This document shows, one piece after another, positions 44,049 to 53,077 of a stretch of DNA of 64,000 bases. Every line of letters starts with the position of its first letter. The first letter of the stretch is position 1. A program made the position numbers and the translations under genes. The stretch comes from CAVVNP01 sp963800235 (GTDB lineage Bacteria; Actinomycetota; Acidimicrobiia; Acidimicrobiales; Iamiaceae), in the NCBI GenBank assembly GCA_963800235.1, contig CAWDAD010000001.1, forward strand, positions 930,001-994,000, given 5' to 3'. The notes beneath the pieces were generated by a model. It was not told where the DNA came from. It did not search any database and saw nothing but the letters and a program-made list of their open reading frames with translations.

Positions 44049-44530
44049 GAGTCGCCTCCGACCGAGATCGGCCGACCGACGATCTTCATGGTGGCCGTCC
44101 CCGACACCGTGATCGCTCCGAAGGGCAGGCCGGCGGGGGTCAGCGGCTCGTGGCGCCATCGCACCTCGACGGTGATGTCGTCCTGGTCGACCACCGCCGC
44201 GCGGCACGGCACGGTCGCGCCGGTGGGGTCGCTGCACCACACCTTCGGGTAGCCGGCGCTGAGGCTCTGGCCGGGCAGACGGCGGGCGATGGCCGTGCGG
44301 ATGGCGGCGTAGTCGGAGCTGGTGGTCGAGTCGGCGTCCGCGTACCGCAGGATCCCGACCCGGGCGCCGTCGCGTGCGGCCGCCTTGGCCTGGCCGTTCT
44401 GGAACACCGCGCTGCCGAAGTCGATCAGGCCGAACACGAACAGCAGGAAGATCGGCAGGACCAGGGCCAGCTCCACGATGACCACCCCTCGCTCCCCCGT
44501 CGCCCGGCGTCGGGCGGTGCGTCCGATCAC
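44045..44530 (-). CDS. TadE-like pseudopilin protein (first triad, second TadE)
   Basis: A 161-residue protein with the TadE leader and helix (GERGVVIVELALVLPIFLLF) and AAARDGARVGILRYADAD after it. The C-terminal half is beta-rich (DDITVEVRWRHEPLTPAGLP). A Cys pair (WCSDPTGATVPC) may form a disulfide. It overlaps the preceding TadE gene by 4 bases and the following TadG gene by 4 bases, so the triad is a tightly coupled operon. Confidence 0.86.
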   Translation of the reverse strand: MIGRTARRRATGERGVVIVELALVLPIFLLFVFGLIDFGSAVFQNGQAKAAARDGARVGILRYADADSTTSSDYAAIRTAIARRLPGQSLSAGYPKVWCSDPTGATVPCRAAVVDQDDITVEVRWRHEPLTPAGLPFGAITVSGTATMKIVGRPISVGGDS

Positions 44531-45006
44531 TGGACCACCACCTCCGAGGACCGCGTGATCGTCACCGGGTCACCCGTGATGGCTCGGGCGAAGGGGGTGA
44601 CCGGGTGGAAGTTCGCCTGCACGGTCACCACCACGTGGTCACCGGAGCTGAGGGTGGCCGTCCCGCAGCCCGTGTACGGCACCAGCGAGGAGCCGACCCG
44701 CTTGGCGACGGTCACCTTGTAGCCGGCGAACCGGCTGAGACCGAGGTCCTCCTTCTTCGCCTGGTCGGTCGCGTTGCGATCGCCGTAGGCGCCCCCGCAG
44801 CCGGTGTCCACGTTGCCGGGGAACGCCTGCAGGACCGCGGCGCCCTCCCTGGCGGCGTTGCTCAAGCGGCTCTGCAACGAGTACGCCCGCCCGAGGTCGA
44901 TCGTGGCGAACACCAGCAGCGCCAGCACGGGCGCGACCAGCGCCATCTCGACCAGCGCCGCGCCTCGGTCGCGCGGGGTCGAACACGCGCTCCCAGCTGA
45001 CCGCAC
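44527..45006 (-). CDS. TadE-like pseudopilin protein (first triad, first TadE)
   Basis: A 159-residue protein with the TadE leader (DRGAALVEMALVAPVLALLV) and a helix, then SRLSNAAREGAAVLQAFPGN. The exported part has a Cys pair (DTGCGGAYG ... YTGCGTATL) and a beta-rich end (VTVQANFHPVTPFARAITG). It heads the six-gene Tad-like cluster. A GTG at 45006 is given as start; no strong ribosome binding site decides it. No TadA ATPase, TadB/TadC platform, CpaB, RcpA or prepilin peptidase gene is in the window, so the assembly motor must lie elsewhere. Confidence 0.84.
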   Translation of the reverse strand: MRSAGSACSTPRDRGAALVEMALVAPVLALLVFATIDLGRAYSLQSRLSNAAREGAAVLQAFPGNVDTGCGGAYGDRNATDQAKKEDLGLSRFAGYKVTVAKRVGSSLVPYTGCGTATLSSGDHVVVTVQANFHPVTPFARAITGDPVTITRSSEVVVQ

Positions 45007-45140
45007 GGATCACTTGTCGGCACCAACGATGTCGACCTTGACCGATCTGCACGCTTTCTCGCCGGGATCGGCGCAGGGGGCGACGGAACCTGGCGTCTCG
45101 GGGCGTCGTCGGTGTGCACGACCCTGTCCGACCCCGTTCG

Positions 45141-45146
45141 TAGGGT
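45141..45146 (+). promoter_or_regulatory. Putative -10 box (TAGGGT) of dgt
   Basis: TAGGGT ends 6 bases before the ATG at 45153, with no ribosome binding site. Confidence 0.45.
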
Positions 45147-45152
45147 GGCGGC

Positions 45153-46217
45153 ATGGACATCGCCGTCGCCCACCGGGGGCTGACCGTCGGCGCCGCCCCG
45201 GTGCGGACCCGGGCCGAGCGCGAGGACGCCGAGGCCGCCACCCTGGCCCCGGGCGCCACCCGGGCGGCGGGCGCCGGTCACCGCACCCTGCCCGAGGCCC
45301 CCGACCGGCTCCGCACCTGCTTCGAGCGCGACCTCGACCGCATCCAGCACTCCCGCCCCTTCCGCCGGCTGGCCGGCAAGTGCCAGGTCTTCATCGACCC
45401 CGACGACGACCACCTGCGCACCCGCCTGACCCACGCCATCGAGGTCTGCCAGGTGGCGGTCAGCATCGCCCGGCCGGTCGGGCTGAACGTCGCCCTCACC
45501 GCGGCGGCGGCCACCGGCCACGACTGCGGCCACGGGCCCGCCGGGCACGCGTCCGAGGCGGCGCTCACCCCGTTCGTGCCCGGCGGCTACCACCACGCCG
45601 TCTACGGCGCTGACGTGGTGCTGGCCCCGCTCAACCTGTGCGCCGAGACCCTCGACGCCATCCGCAACCACTCGTGGAACCGGCCGGCGCCCTCCACGCC
45701 CGAGGGCGAGGTGGTGGCCTGGGCCGACCGCATCGCCTACGTCTGCCACGACTTCGAGGACGCGGTCGACGCCGGGCTGGTCGAGCCCGGCCAGCTCCCG
45801 GAGGACATCGCCCGCGTCCTGGGGCGCGACCGGCGGGCCCAGCTCCACGCCCTCATCACCGCCATGGTCGACACCATCGCCCACACGGGCTCGGTCGGGC
45901 TGCGTCCCACCGAGGCCGAGGCCCTGGCCGCATTCCGGGCGTTCAACTACGAGCGCATCTACCTGCGGCCCGAGGCGGTGCAGCAGGCCGAGCAGGCGGG
46001 GCGGCTCATCGGTCAGCTCGCCGAGTTCTTCGCGACCCACCCGGGGCTGGTCGGCGGGCGCGACGAGGGCGACGGGCGGCCGGTCCCCGTCCCGGGATCA
46101 CCCGCGGCGGTCGCCGCCGCGGTCCGCTACGTGAGCGGCATGACCGACCGGTTCGCCCATGGCTGCGCCGTCGACCACCTGGGATGGGACCCCCGCACCC
46201 TCCCGCGCTCCGCCTGA
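45153..46217 (+). CDS. dgt: Deoxyguanosinetriphosphate triphosphohydrolase-like HD protein
   Basis: A 354-residue HD-domain hydrolase that removes triphosphate from dGTP or other dNTPs. The metal site is clear: RLTHAIEV (His), GHDCGHGPAGHASE (His-Asp plus downstream His) and WADRIAYVCHDFEDAV (Asp). RPFRRLAGKCQVF is the usual dGTPase N-terminal block. Many actinobacteria carry this type next to dnaG; here it is followed by a murA-like gene on the same strand with 30 bases between, each with its own -10 box. The probable role is dNTP pool control. Confidence 0.92.
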   Translation: MDIAVAHRGLTVGAAPVRTRAEREDAEAATLAPGATRAAGAGHRTLPEAPDRLRTCFERDLDRIQHSRPFRRLAGKCQVFIDPDDDHLRTRLTHAIEVCQVAVSIARPVGLNVALTAAAATGHDCGHGPAGHASEAALTPFVPGGYHHAVYGADVVLAPLNLCAETLDAIRNHSWNRPAPSTPEGEVVAWADRIAYVCHDFEDAVDAGLVEPGQLPEDIARVLGRDRRAQLHALITAMVDTIAHTGSVGLRPTEAEALAAFRAFNYERIYLRPEAVQQAEQAGRLIGQLAEFFATHPGLVGGRDEGDGRPVPVPGSPAAVAAAVRYVSGMTDRFAHGCAVDHLGWDPRTLPRSA

Positions 46218-46235
46218 GAGGTCGACCCTGCTCGG

Positions 46236-46241
46236 TACCAT
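46236..46241 (+). promoter_or_regulatory. Putative -10 box (TACCAT) of murA
   Basis: TACCAT ends 6 bases before the GTG at 46248. Confidence 0.4.
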
Positions 46242-46247
46242 GGATCG

Positions 46248-47585
46248 GTGCCTGTCGAGACCGACGTCCTGACCGAGCCGCACTGGCAGATCGAGGGCGG
46301 TGCCGCCCTCCACGGGACGGTGGTGGCCAGCGGCGCCAAGAACGCCGTCACCAAGCAGCTGGTGGCCACGCTGCTCACCAGCGAGCCCTGCGAGCTCACC
46401 AACGTGCCCCGCATCGACGAGATCGACGTCACCCTGAGCATGCTCGGCGAGCTCGGCAGCCGCTGGGAGTGGTTGGACGAGCACACCATCCGCATCGAGA
46501 CGCCCGCCATCACCGACACCGGCGTGCCCGAGCGGTACACGGGCCTGAACCGCATCCCCATCCTGTTCATCGGGCCGCTGCTCAACCGGGTCGGCGAGGC
46601 CGAGGTCCCCGTGGTCGGCGGCTGCGTGATCGGCGAGCGACCCGTCGGCTTCCACATCGACGGCCTCGAGGCCATGGGCGCCACCATCGAGTACTCGAAC
46701 AAGACCTACCGCGCCCGGGCCGACCGCCTGCAGGGCTGCCACCACCGGCTGCCCTTCCCGAGCGTCGGCGCCACCGAGAACCTGCTGCTGTCGGCGGTCA
46801 CCGCCAACGGCACGACCGTCATCGAGAACGCCGCCATCGAACCCGAGATCATCGACCTGATCCTGCTGCTGCAGAAGATGGGGGCGGTGGTCAGCGTCGA
46901 GGTCGACCGTCGGCTGATCGTCGAGGGCGTCCCCGAACTGGGCGGCGCCACCCACCGGGTGGTCGACGACCGCATCGAGGTGGCCTCCTACGCCGCCGCG
47001 GCGGTGGCGACCGGGGGCGAGATCGAGATCGTGGGTGCCAACCAGGAGCACCTGATCACCTTCCTCAACACCCTGCGCCACATCGGCGCCGAGTTCGAGA
47101 CCACCGAGCGGGGCATGCGCTTCGCCGCCCCCGCCGGCAAGCTGCTCCCCCGCCACATCGAGACCGCCGTCCACCCCGGCTTCATGACCGACTGGCAGCA
47201 GCCGACGGTGGTGCTGCTCACCCAGGTCGACGGGCCGTCGGTGATCCACGAGACCGTCTACGAGAACCGGTTCGGCTACACCGAGACGCTGCGGACCATG
47301 GGCGCCGACATCGTGCTCACCAACCAGTGCCTCGGCAGCAACCGCTGCCGCTTCGCCGACCGCAACTTCGTCCACTCGGCGGTGGTCACCGGCCCCACCC
47401 CGCTGCGGGCCACCGACCTGGCCATCCCCGACCTGCGGGCCGGGTTCGCCTACGTCATGGCCGCGCTGCTGGCGTCGGGCACCAGCACGATCCGCAACGT
47501 GCACTACCTCGAGCGGGGCTACGAGGACATCCCCGGCAAGCTGGCCGGGCTGGGCGCCAACGTCGGCGTCATCGACCCGCGCTGA
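46248..47585 (+). CDS. murA: UDP-N-acetylglucosamine 1-carboxyvinyltransferase (MurA family)
   Basis: A 445-residue EPSP-synthase-fold enzyme for the first committed step of peptidoglycan synthesis. The catalytic Lys-Asn pair is in SGAKNAVTK. The active-site loop is VVGGCVIGERPVGFHIDGLE with Cys126, so it has the fosfomycin-sensitive Cys and not the Asp found in mycobacteria. The C-terminal HPGFMTDWQQP block has the conserved His/Asp. The start is a GTG. It is slightly longer than usual, and the first 12 residues are a non-conserved extension. Confidence 0.92.
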   Translation: MPVETDVLTEPHWQIEGGAALHGTVVASGAKNAVTKQLVATLLTSEPCELTNVPRIDEIDVTLSMLGELGSRWEWLDEHTIRIETPAITDTGVPERYTGLNRIPILFIGPLLNRVGEAEVPVVGGCVIGERPVGFHIDGLEAMGATIEYSNKTYRARADRLQGCHHRLPFPSVGATENLLLSAVTANGTTVIENAAIEPEIIDLILLLQKMGAVVSVEVDRRLIVEGVPELGGATHRVVDDRIEVASYAAAAVATGGEIEIVGANQEHLITFLNTLRHIGAEFETTERGMRFAAPAGKLLPRHIETAVHPGFMTDWQQPTVVLLTQVDGPSVIHETVYENRFGYTETLRTMGADIVLTNQCLGSNRCRFADRNFVHSAVVTGPTPLRATDLAIPDLRAGFAYVMAALLASGTSTIRNVHYLERGYEDIPGKLAGLGANVGVIDPR

Positions 47586-47647
47586 TCAACCCTCCGGGCC
47601 CGTCCGCCGGCCCGGTTCCCCCGGATCGGCTTCCCGGTCCGCCGAGG

Positions 47648-47893
47648 TCAGACGACGTCGACCAGCTTGCGGCCCCCGCGACGGCCGAAGCGGACCTTGC
47701 CCGCCGCGGTGGCGAACAGGGTGTCGTCGCCGCCGCGGGCCACGTTCTCACCGGGGTGGAACTTGGTGCCGCGCTGGCGGACGATGATGGCGCCGGCGTC
47801 GACGGCGGTGCCGTCGAACACCTTCACGCCGAGTCGCTTGCTCTCGGAGTCGCGGCCGTTGCGGGTGGAACCGCCGCCCTTGGTCTTCGACAT
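47648..47893 (-). CDS. rpmA: 50S ribosomal protein L27
   Basis: An 81-residue ribosomal protein with the L27 start ([20 protein letters not shown], keeping the conserved NGRDS) and [16 protein letters not shown]. The N-terminal tail is the mature form lacking a Firmicutes-type cleavage extension. It is 6 bases downstream of rplU and co-transcribed with it. obg, which usually follows, is displaced 7.5 kb away. Confidence 0.98.
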   Translation of the reverse strand: MSKTKGGGSTRNGRDSESKRLGVKVFDGTAVDAGAIIVRQRGTKFHPGENVARGGDDTLFATAAGKVRFGRRGGRKLVDVV

Positions 47894-47899
47894 CGGTCG

Positions 47900-48217
47900 C
47901 TACCCCTCGCTGCCGGCGTCGATGCCGGTGATCTCGATGGTCGTGTACGCCTGGCGATGTCCCCAGCGCTTGCGCTGGTTGGACTTGTTCTTGTACGTGA
48001 AGCCGGTGATCTTCGGGCCCTTGGAGCGGCCGACCACGTTGGCCGTGACCGAGGCGCCCGACAGGGCGTCGGCGCCGGCCAGGACCGTCTCGCCGTCGAC
48101 CACCAGCACCGGGGTCAGGGTGACCGAGCCGTCGTCCTGGCCCAGCAGCTCGACGTCGAGCGTCTGGCCCTCGGTGACCCGGTACTGCTTCCCACCGGTG
48201 GAGATGACTGCGTACAT
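47900..48217 (-). CDS. rplU: 50S ribosomal protein L21
   Basis: A 105-residue ribosomal protein (MYAVISTGGKQYRVTEGQTL, GFTYKNKSNQRKRWGHRQAY), full length. It heads the rplU-rpmA pair with an 84-base leader after the RNase E/G gene, in which a possible promoter is seen. Confidence 0.98.
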   Translation of the reverse strand: MYAVISTGGKQYRVTEGQTLDVELLGQDDGSVTLTPVLVVDGETVLAGADALSGASVTANVVGRSKGPKITGFTYKNKSNQRKRWGHRQAYTTIEITGIDAGSEG

Positions 48218-48291
48218 GGCGATGGCTCTCGGCTGCTCGAGGACTCGGACGAGGTCGGGGCCGAGCCGCTCTGGGCACGGGCCGACGGATC

Positions 48292-48297
48292 AGTGTA
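48292..48297 (-). promoter_or_regulatory. Putative -10 box (TACACT) of rplU-rpmA
   Basis: TACACT on the minus strand lies 74 bases before the rplU ATG, with TTGGGG 19 bases further upstream as a weak -35. This would give a leader of about 65 bases that could hold the autogenous control site usual for such genes. Confidence 0.3.
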
Positions 48298-48301
48298 GAG
48301 G

Positions 48302-50356
48302 TCAGGCCGGCGCCGGCCCCAACCCGCTCGGCTCCCCGTCGCCCCCGCCGAGCAGCGCCTGGTCGATGATCAGGCCCCGCCCCTCGCACACCGAGCACGG
48401 CGACGAGAACGACTCGAGCAGCCCCTCGCCGATCCGCTTCCGGGTCATCTCGACCAGCCCCAGCTCGGAGATGTCGAACACCTGGGTGCGGGTCTTGTCA
48501 CGCGCCAGCGCCTCGCGGAAGGTGCGGATCACCTCGTCGCGGTTCTTGCGGACCTCCATGTCGATGAAGTCGATGACGATGATGCCGCCGATGTCGCGCA
48601 GGCGGAGCTGACGGGCGATCTCCTCGGCCGCCTCCAGGTTGTTGCGGAACACCGTCTCCTCGAGGCTGGACGACCCCACGTTCTTGCCGGTGTTCACGTC
48701 GATGACGGTCAGGGCCTCGGTGTGCTCGATGATGAGCGAACCGCCGGAGGGCAGCCACACCTTGCGGTCGAGGGCCTTGTGCAGCTGCTCGTGGACGTGG
48801 AAGTGCTCGAGCAGCGGGAGCTGCTCCTTCTCCCGGTCGTAGTACTCGACCCGGTCGGCCAGCGCCGGGGAGATGGCCGACACGTAGTCGCGGATCTCCT
48901 CGTAGATGGTCGGGTCGTCGATGACGACCGTCCGGTAGTCCTTGTTGAACTCCTCGCGGATCACCCGGACGGCCATGTCGGGCTCGCGGTAGAGCACCGC
49001 CGGGGCTTGGGCCCGTCCGGCCAGCTCCTCGATCTGGGTCCACTGCCGGGCCAGCCGACGGACGTCGTTCTCGATCTCCTCGGCGGTCACGCCCTCGGCC
49101 GCGGTGCGGACGATGAGTCCGTGCTCGGCCGGCTTGACCTTGTCGAGGATCTTGCGGAGCCGCTTGCGCTCGTCGTCGGGCAGGCGCTTGGAGATGCCGT
49201 AGGTGCTGCTGTTGGGGATCAGCACGACGAACCGGCCCGGGAGCGAGATCTCCTGGGTGAGGCGCGCCCCCTTGTGCCCGATCGGGTTCTTGGTGACCTG
49301 GCAGAGGATGACCTGGCGGTTCTTCAGGATCTGCTCGATGCGGGGCTCGCCCCGCTGCTCGAGGTCCTCGGGGTCGTAGCGGGTGTCGCCCCGGTAGAGC
49401 ACGGCGTTCTTCGGGGTGCCGATGTCGACGAACGCCGCCTCCATGCCGGGCAGCACGTTCTGCACCCGGGCCAGGTAGATGTTGCCGTGGATCTGGCTGA
49501 CGTCGTCGGTCGGGCGCGAGACGTAGTGCTCGATCAGCGACCGGCCCTCGAGCACGGCGATCTGGGCCGCCTCGGGCCGGACGTGGACCGCCATGAGGTA
49601 GCGGCCGAGCGCCCGGCCGTTGCGCTGCTTGCCCCGGCGGCGCTTCAGGCTCTCCTCGTCGAGGTCGACGGGGCCGTCGGGCGCCAGCGCCTCGACCGGC
49701 TCGGCCTCGTGGGTCGAGGCCCCGGACCGACCACCCGACCCGGCGCGGGCCGGACCCCGTCCGGCACCCGCCCGGTTCCGGCTGCCGCCCCGCCGCCGGC
49801 GTGAGCGACCCGAGCCCTCGCCGGACCGACCCTGACCCGACCGGCCGTCGCCCGACCCGGCTCGGTCCTTCTCGCCCTTCGACGCGCTGGTCTGCCGACC
49901 GCCGCCGCGGCGGGCGCCGCCGTCCCCGGCCTCGTCACCGGATCCGGCCGGGGCGGGGAGGGTGTCGCCGATCCGGGGCTTGCGCACCAGGGCCCGCTCC
50001 GCGGCCTCGACCGACGGGCGGTTCTCCCGGTGGCGGTCCGGCAGCTCGTCGGGTTGTCGGTCGGAGCCGCCGGAGGCCGTCGACGGACCGGCGTCGGCGG
50101 CATCGTCGGCGTCGCCGCTCCCGCCGCTCGACGCGCTGCGGCCCCCGCCGGAGCGACCGCGCCCGCCGCGGGAGCCGCGTCGACGCCGGTTGCGGTTGGT
50201 CGGCCTGGTCGACGAGGCGTCCCCGCCGGAGGAGGCCGATGGCTCGGAGGTCTGGCTGGTCGTGGTGGTCGGACCGCTCGGATCAGCGGCGGTGGTCTCT
50301 CGGGTCGGGGAGCCGGCCGGCGTGGTGCCCGCCGGCCCCTTCTCGGGATCGGACAT
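48302..50356 (-). CDS. rng: Ribonuclease E/G
   Basis: A 684-residue endoribonuclease that processes rRNA and starts mRNA decay. The first 240 residues are low-complexity (Ser/Gly/Arg- and Asp-rich), as in actinobacterial RNase E. The S1 domain is at about 265-345 (GNIYLARVQNVLPGMEAAFV). The catalytic core has LTQEISLPGRFVVLIPNS, EVFRNNLEAAEEIARQLRLR-like sequence, metal Asp residues in VIDVNTGKN and IIVIDFIDM, and the Zn-link CSVCEGRG near the C-terminus. It precedes rplU-rpmA, the classic order. Scaffold functions of the N-terminus are inferred only. Confidence 0.95.
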   Translation of the reverse strand: MSDPEKGPAGTTPAGSPTRETTAADPSGPTTTTSQTSEPSASSGGDASSTRPTNRNRRRRGSRGGRGRSGGGRSASSGGSGDADDAADAGPSTASGGSDRQPDELPDRHRENRPSVEAAERALVRKPRIGDTLPAPAGSGDEAGDGGARRGGGRQTSASKGEKDRAGSGDGRSGQGRSGEGSGRSRRRRGGSRNRAGAGRGPARAGSGGRSGASTHEAEPVEALAPDGPVDLDEESLKRRRGKQRNGRALGRYLMAVHVRPEAAQIAVLEGRSLIEHYVSRPTDDVSQIHGNIYLARVQNVLPGMEAAFVDIGTPKNAVLYRGDTRYDPEDLEQRGEPRIEQILKNRQVILCQVTKNPIGHKGARLTQEISLPGRFVVLIPNSSTYGISKRLPDDERKRLRKILDKVKPAEHGLIVRTAAEGVTAEEIENDVRRLARQWTQIEELAGRAQAPAVLYREPDMAVRVIREEFNKDYRTVVIDDPTIYEEIRDYVSAISPALADRVEYYDREKEQLPLLEHFHVHEQLHKALDRKVWLPSGGSLIIEHTEALTVIDVNTGKNVGSSSLEETVFRNNLEAAEEIARQLRLRDIGGIIVIDFIDMEVRKNRDEVIRTFREALARDKTRTQVFDISELGLVEMTRKRIGEGLLESFSSPCSVCEGRGLIIDQALLGGGDGEPSGLGPAPA

Positions 50357-50371
50357 GGGTTGGTTCCCTTC

Positions 50372-51094
50372 TCATGACGCACGCCTCGTCGCGTGCGGAG
50401 CCGACGTCGCGTCGAGCGGGAGGGGCTCCCGCATCGCGCCGTCGTGCTGCATCCACTGGTGCGTTCTGCAGACCCGTCGCTCCTCGAGGCCGTCGCCCAG
50501 GAGGGCGAGCAGCTCCGACGGGCGCAGGCCTCGGGGCTGGGTGCCGAGGTGGGCCGACAGCTCGGTGAGCCCGTCAGCCGTCCCGGTCACGGCCAGGTCC
50601 CGGACATAGGGGCGGAGGTCGTCGGTGACGTCGGTGCCCTTGCGCTGGCGGGTTCGGATCAGCTCGGGGGCGGCCAGCACGCGCCCGATGGCTTCCTCGA
50701 TCCGGTCGGGGGACGGGTCGGCGATCTCGATGCGCCACGAGCAGCTGGTGACCGCCTGCTGCAGCGACGGCTCGCTGGTCGCGACCGGGGCGGCCGCCGA
50801 CACGTCGAGGCCGTCGGGCAGCGCCGGGCTGAGCAGCGCCGCCAGGCCGTCGACGTCGCCGGGCATCGGCCGGTCGGGGTCGGGGTCGAGGTCGACGTCG
50901 ACGTACTCGCCGAGCGACTCGTGACCGGTCGAGAGGGCGAGGCCGAAGTGCAGCCGCGGTCGGGGCGAGTAGCCCTGCGAGTAGGCCACCGGCAGGCCGG
51001 CTCGGCGCAGGGCGCGCTCCCACATGCGGGCCACGTCGCGGTGGCTGGTGAAGCGCACCTTGCCCAGCTTGGAGAACCGCAGCCGGACCCTCAT
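50372..51094 (-). CDS. TIGR03936-family (DUF2344) radical-SAM-linked protein
   Basis: A 240-residue protein of the DUF2344 type (MRVRLRFSKLGKVRFTSHRD, YSQGYSPRPRLHFGLALSTG). These blocks match the family found next to a large radical SAM protein in many bacteria, sometimes fused to it. The ATG at 51094 overlaps the radical SAM stop by ATGA, so the two proteins are co-translated. The long open frame on to 52306 is a read-through of an antisense-like frame. The biochemical role is unknown; proximity to RNase E/G and ribosomal genes hints at RNA or tRNA modification. Confidence 0.92.
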   Translation of the reverse strand: MRVRLRFSKLGKVRFTSHRDVARMWERALRRAGLPVAYSQGYSPRPRLHFGLALSTGHESLGEYVDVDLDPDPDRPMPGDVDGLAALLSPALPDGLDVSAAAPVATSEPSLQQAVTSCSWRIEIADPSPDRIEEAIGRVLAAPELIRTRQRKGTDVTDDLRPYVRDLAVTGTADGLTELSAHLGTQPRGLRPSELLALLGDGLEERRVCRTHQWMQHDGAMREPLPLDATSAPHATRRAS

Positions 51095-53043
51095 CGGCGG
51101 GGCCCTGCGCCGACCAGCTCGACCGGCACCTCCGTGCCGGCGGCGAGGTCCTGGCCGGTGCCCTGGCTGCCCCCGGCCGGCGGCACCGCCGAGGCGACGA
51201 CGTGCTCGATCCCGTACCCGGTGCAGGCGCCGCAGTCGTAGCAGGGGGTCCAGCGGCAGTCCTCGAGGCCGACCTCGTCGAGGGCGTCGCGCCAGTCCTG
51301 CCACAGGAAGTCCTTGTGCAGCCCGGCGGACAGGTGGTCCCAGGGCAGGGTCTCGTCCTCGGTGCGGTGGCGGTAGACGAACTGCTCGAGGCTCAGGCCG
51401 TGGCGCTCGAGGGCGTCCAGCCAACGCTGGTGATCGAAGTGCTCGGACCACTCCTGGAAGGTGCCGCCGGCGCGCCACACGTCCTCGATCACCGCGCCCA
51501 GCCGGCGGTCGCCGCGGCTGGCCAGGCCCTCGACGACCGACGCCTTGGGGTCGTGCCACTTGAACTGCACGCCCCGTTCCCGCTTCAGCTCGTCGCGGAG
51601 CAGCCACATCTTGCGCTGCAGCTCCTCGCGGGTGTTCTGGCCGAACCACTGGAACGGGGTGAACGGCTTGGGCACGAACCCCCCGACCGAGACGGTGACC
51701 GACGGGTTGCGGTGGTGGCGCCGCCCGATCTCCACGCAGTTGCGGGCGAGCCGGGCGATGCCGAGGGTGTCCTCGTCGGTCTCGGTGGGCAGGCCGGTGA
51801 GGAAGTACAGCTTCACCCGTCGCCAGCCGTTGCTGTAGGCGGAGTCGACGGCGCCGTACAGGTCCTCCTCGCGGATCAGCTTGTTGATGACCTGGCGCAT
51901 GCGCCAGGTGCCGGCCTCGGGGGCGAAGGTGAGCCCGGTGCGGCGGGCCCGCTGGATCTCCCCGGCGATGCCGACGGTGAAGGCGTCGACGCGCAGGCTG
52001 GGCAGCGAGACCGACACCTGGCCCCCGCAGGACGGGTCGTTGACCACGTCGGCCACCACGCCCTCGATCCCGGAGAAGTCGGCGGTCGAGAGCGAGGTCA
52101 GGGCCACCTCGTCGTAGCCCGTTCGGCGGAGCCCCTCGCCGACCATGGTGCGGACCTGCTCGGCCGAGCGCTCCCGGACCGGTCGGGTGATCATCCCGGC
52201 CTGGCAGAACCGGCAGCCCCGGGTGCAGCCCCGGAAGACCTCGACGTTCAGCCGGTCGTGCACCACCTCGGTGAGCGGGACCAGCTGGGTCTTCGGGTAG
52301 GGCCACTCGCCGAGGTCGGTGATGGTGCGCTTCTCGACGACCGCCGGCGCCGCGGGGTCGTTCGGCTCGAGGGCGGCGAGCACGTCGCCCTCGTAGCGGG
52401 GCGTGTAGAGCGACGGCACGTAGACGCCCTCGACCCCGGCCAGCGCCCGGAGGACCTCGGCGCGGTCGCGGGTGGCCGGCGGCGCTCCGGCCTTCCAGCC
52501 GGCGATGACCTCGGTGATCTCGCCCACCACCTCCTCGCCGTCACCCAGGACCACGAAGTCGAGGAAGTCGGCGATCGGCTCCGGGTTGTAGGTGCAGTGT
52601 CCGCCGGCACCGACCAGCGGGTCGCCCGGTCGGCGCTCGGCGGCGCGGACCGGCACGCCGGCCAGGTCGATGGCGTTGAGGACGTTGGTGTAGACGAGCT
52701 CGGCGGAGAGGTTGAAGGCCAGCACGTCGAAGTCGCCGGCCGCCCGGTGGGTGTCGACCGAGAAGAGCGGCAGGCCGTGCTCGCGGAGGAGCGCCTCGAG
52801 GTCGGTCCAGACCGAGTAGGTGCGCTCGGCGACCGCATCGGGCCGCTCGTTCAGGATCTCGTAGAGGATCTGCAGCCCCTGGTTGGGCAGGCCGATCTCG
52901 TAGGTGTCCGGGTAGGCGAGGAGCCACGACACCTTGGACGGATCGTGCTCAGGAGAACGCGCTCCGTCCTCGCACCCGATGTATCGCGCCGGCTTCTGCA
53001 CCCGCGCGAGCAAGGGCTCGAGCGCGGTCCAGAGCGAGTTCAT
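51091..53043 (-). CDS. TIGR03960-family B12-binding/radical SAM protein
   Basis: A 650-residue radical SAM enzyme. The N-terminal region (about 30-210) resembles a B12-binding fold (YPDTYEIGLPNQGLQILYEI, VVLGDGEEVVGEITEVIAG). The radical SAM domain has the CxxxCxxC motif in FRGCTRGCRFCQAG, then LTFAPEAGTWRMRQVINKLI and KLYFLTGLPTETDED. A C-terminal Cys cluster (CRWTPCYDCGACTGYG) may bind another iron-sulfur centre. It pairs with the DUF2344 gene. The start ATG at 53043 follows 346 bases of repeat-containing DNA, so the promoter must be in or near the repeats or far upstream. Confidence 0.93.
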   Translation of the reverse strand: MNSLWTALEPLLARVQKPARYIGCEDGARSPEHDPSKVSWLLAYPDTYEIGLPNQGLQILYEILNERPDAVAERTYSVWTDLEALLREHGLPLFSVDTHRAAGDFDVLAFNLSAELVYTNVLNAIDLAGVPVRAAERRPGDPLVGAGGHCTYNPEPIADFLDFVVLGDGEEVVGEITEVIAGWKAGAPPATRDRAEVLRALAGVEGVYVPSLYTPRYEGDVLAALEPNDPAAPAVVEKRTITDLGEWPYPKTQLVPLTEVVHDRLNVEVFRGCTRGCRFCQAGMITRPVRERSAEQVRTMVGEGLRRTGYDEVALTSLSTADFSGIEGVVADVVNDPSCGGQVSVSLPSLRVDAFTVGIAGEIQRARRTGLTFAPEAGTWRMRQVINKLIREEDLYGAVDSAYSNGWRRVKLYFLTGLPTETDEDTLGIARLARNCVEIGRRHHRNPSVTVSVGGFVPKPFTPFQWFGQNTREELQRKMWLLRDELKRERGVQFKWHDPKASVVEGLASRGDRRLGAVIEDVWRAGGTFQEWSEHFDHQRWLDALERHGLSLEQFVYRHRTEDETLPWDHLSAGLHKDFLWQDWRDALDEVGLEDCRWTPCYDCGACTGYGIEHVVASAVPPAGGSQGTGQDLAAGTEVPVELVGAGPRR

Positions 53044-53077
53044 GACCCGGCAATCCTAGTTGCCCCCGCCCCCCTCC

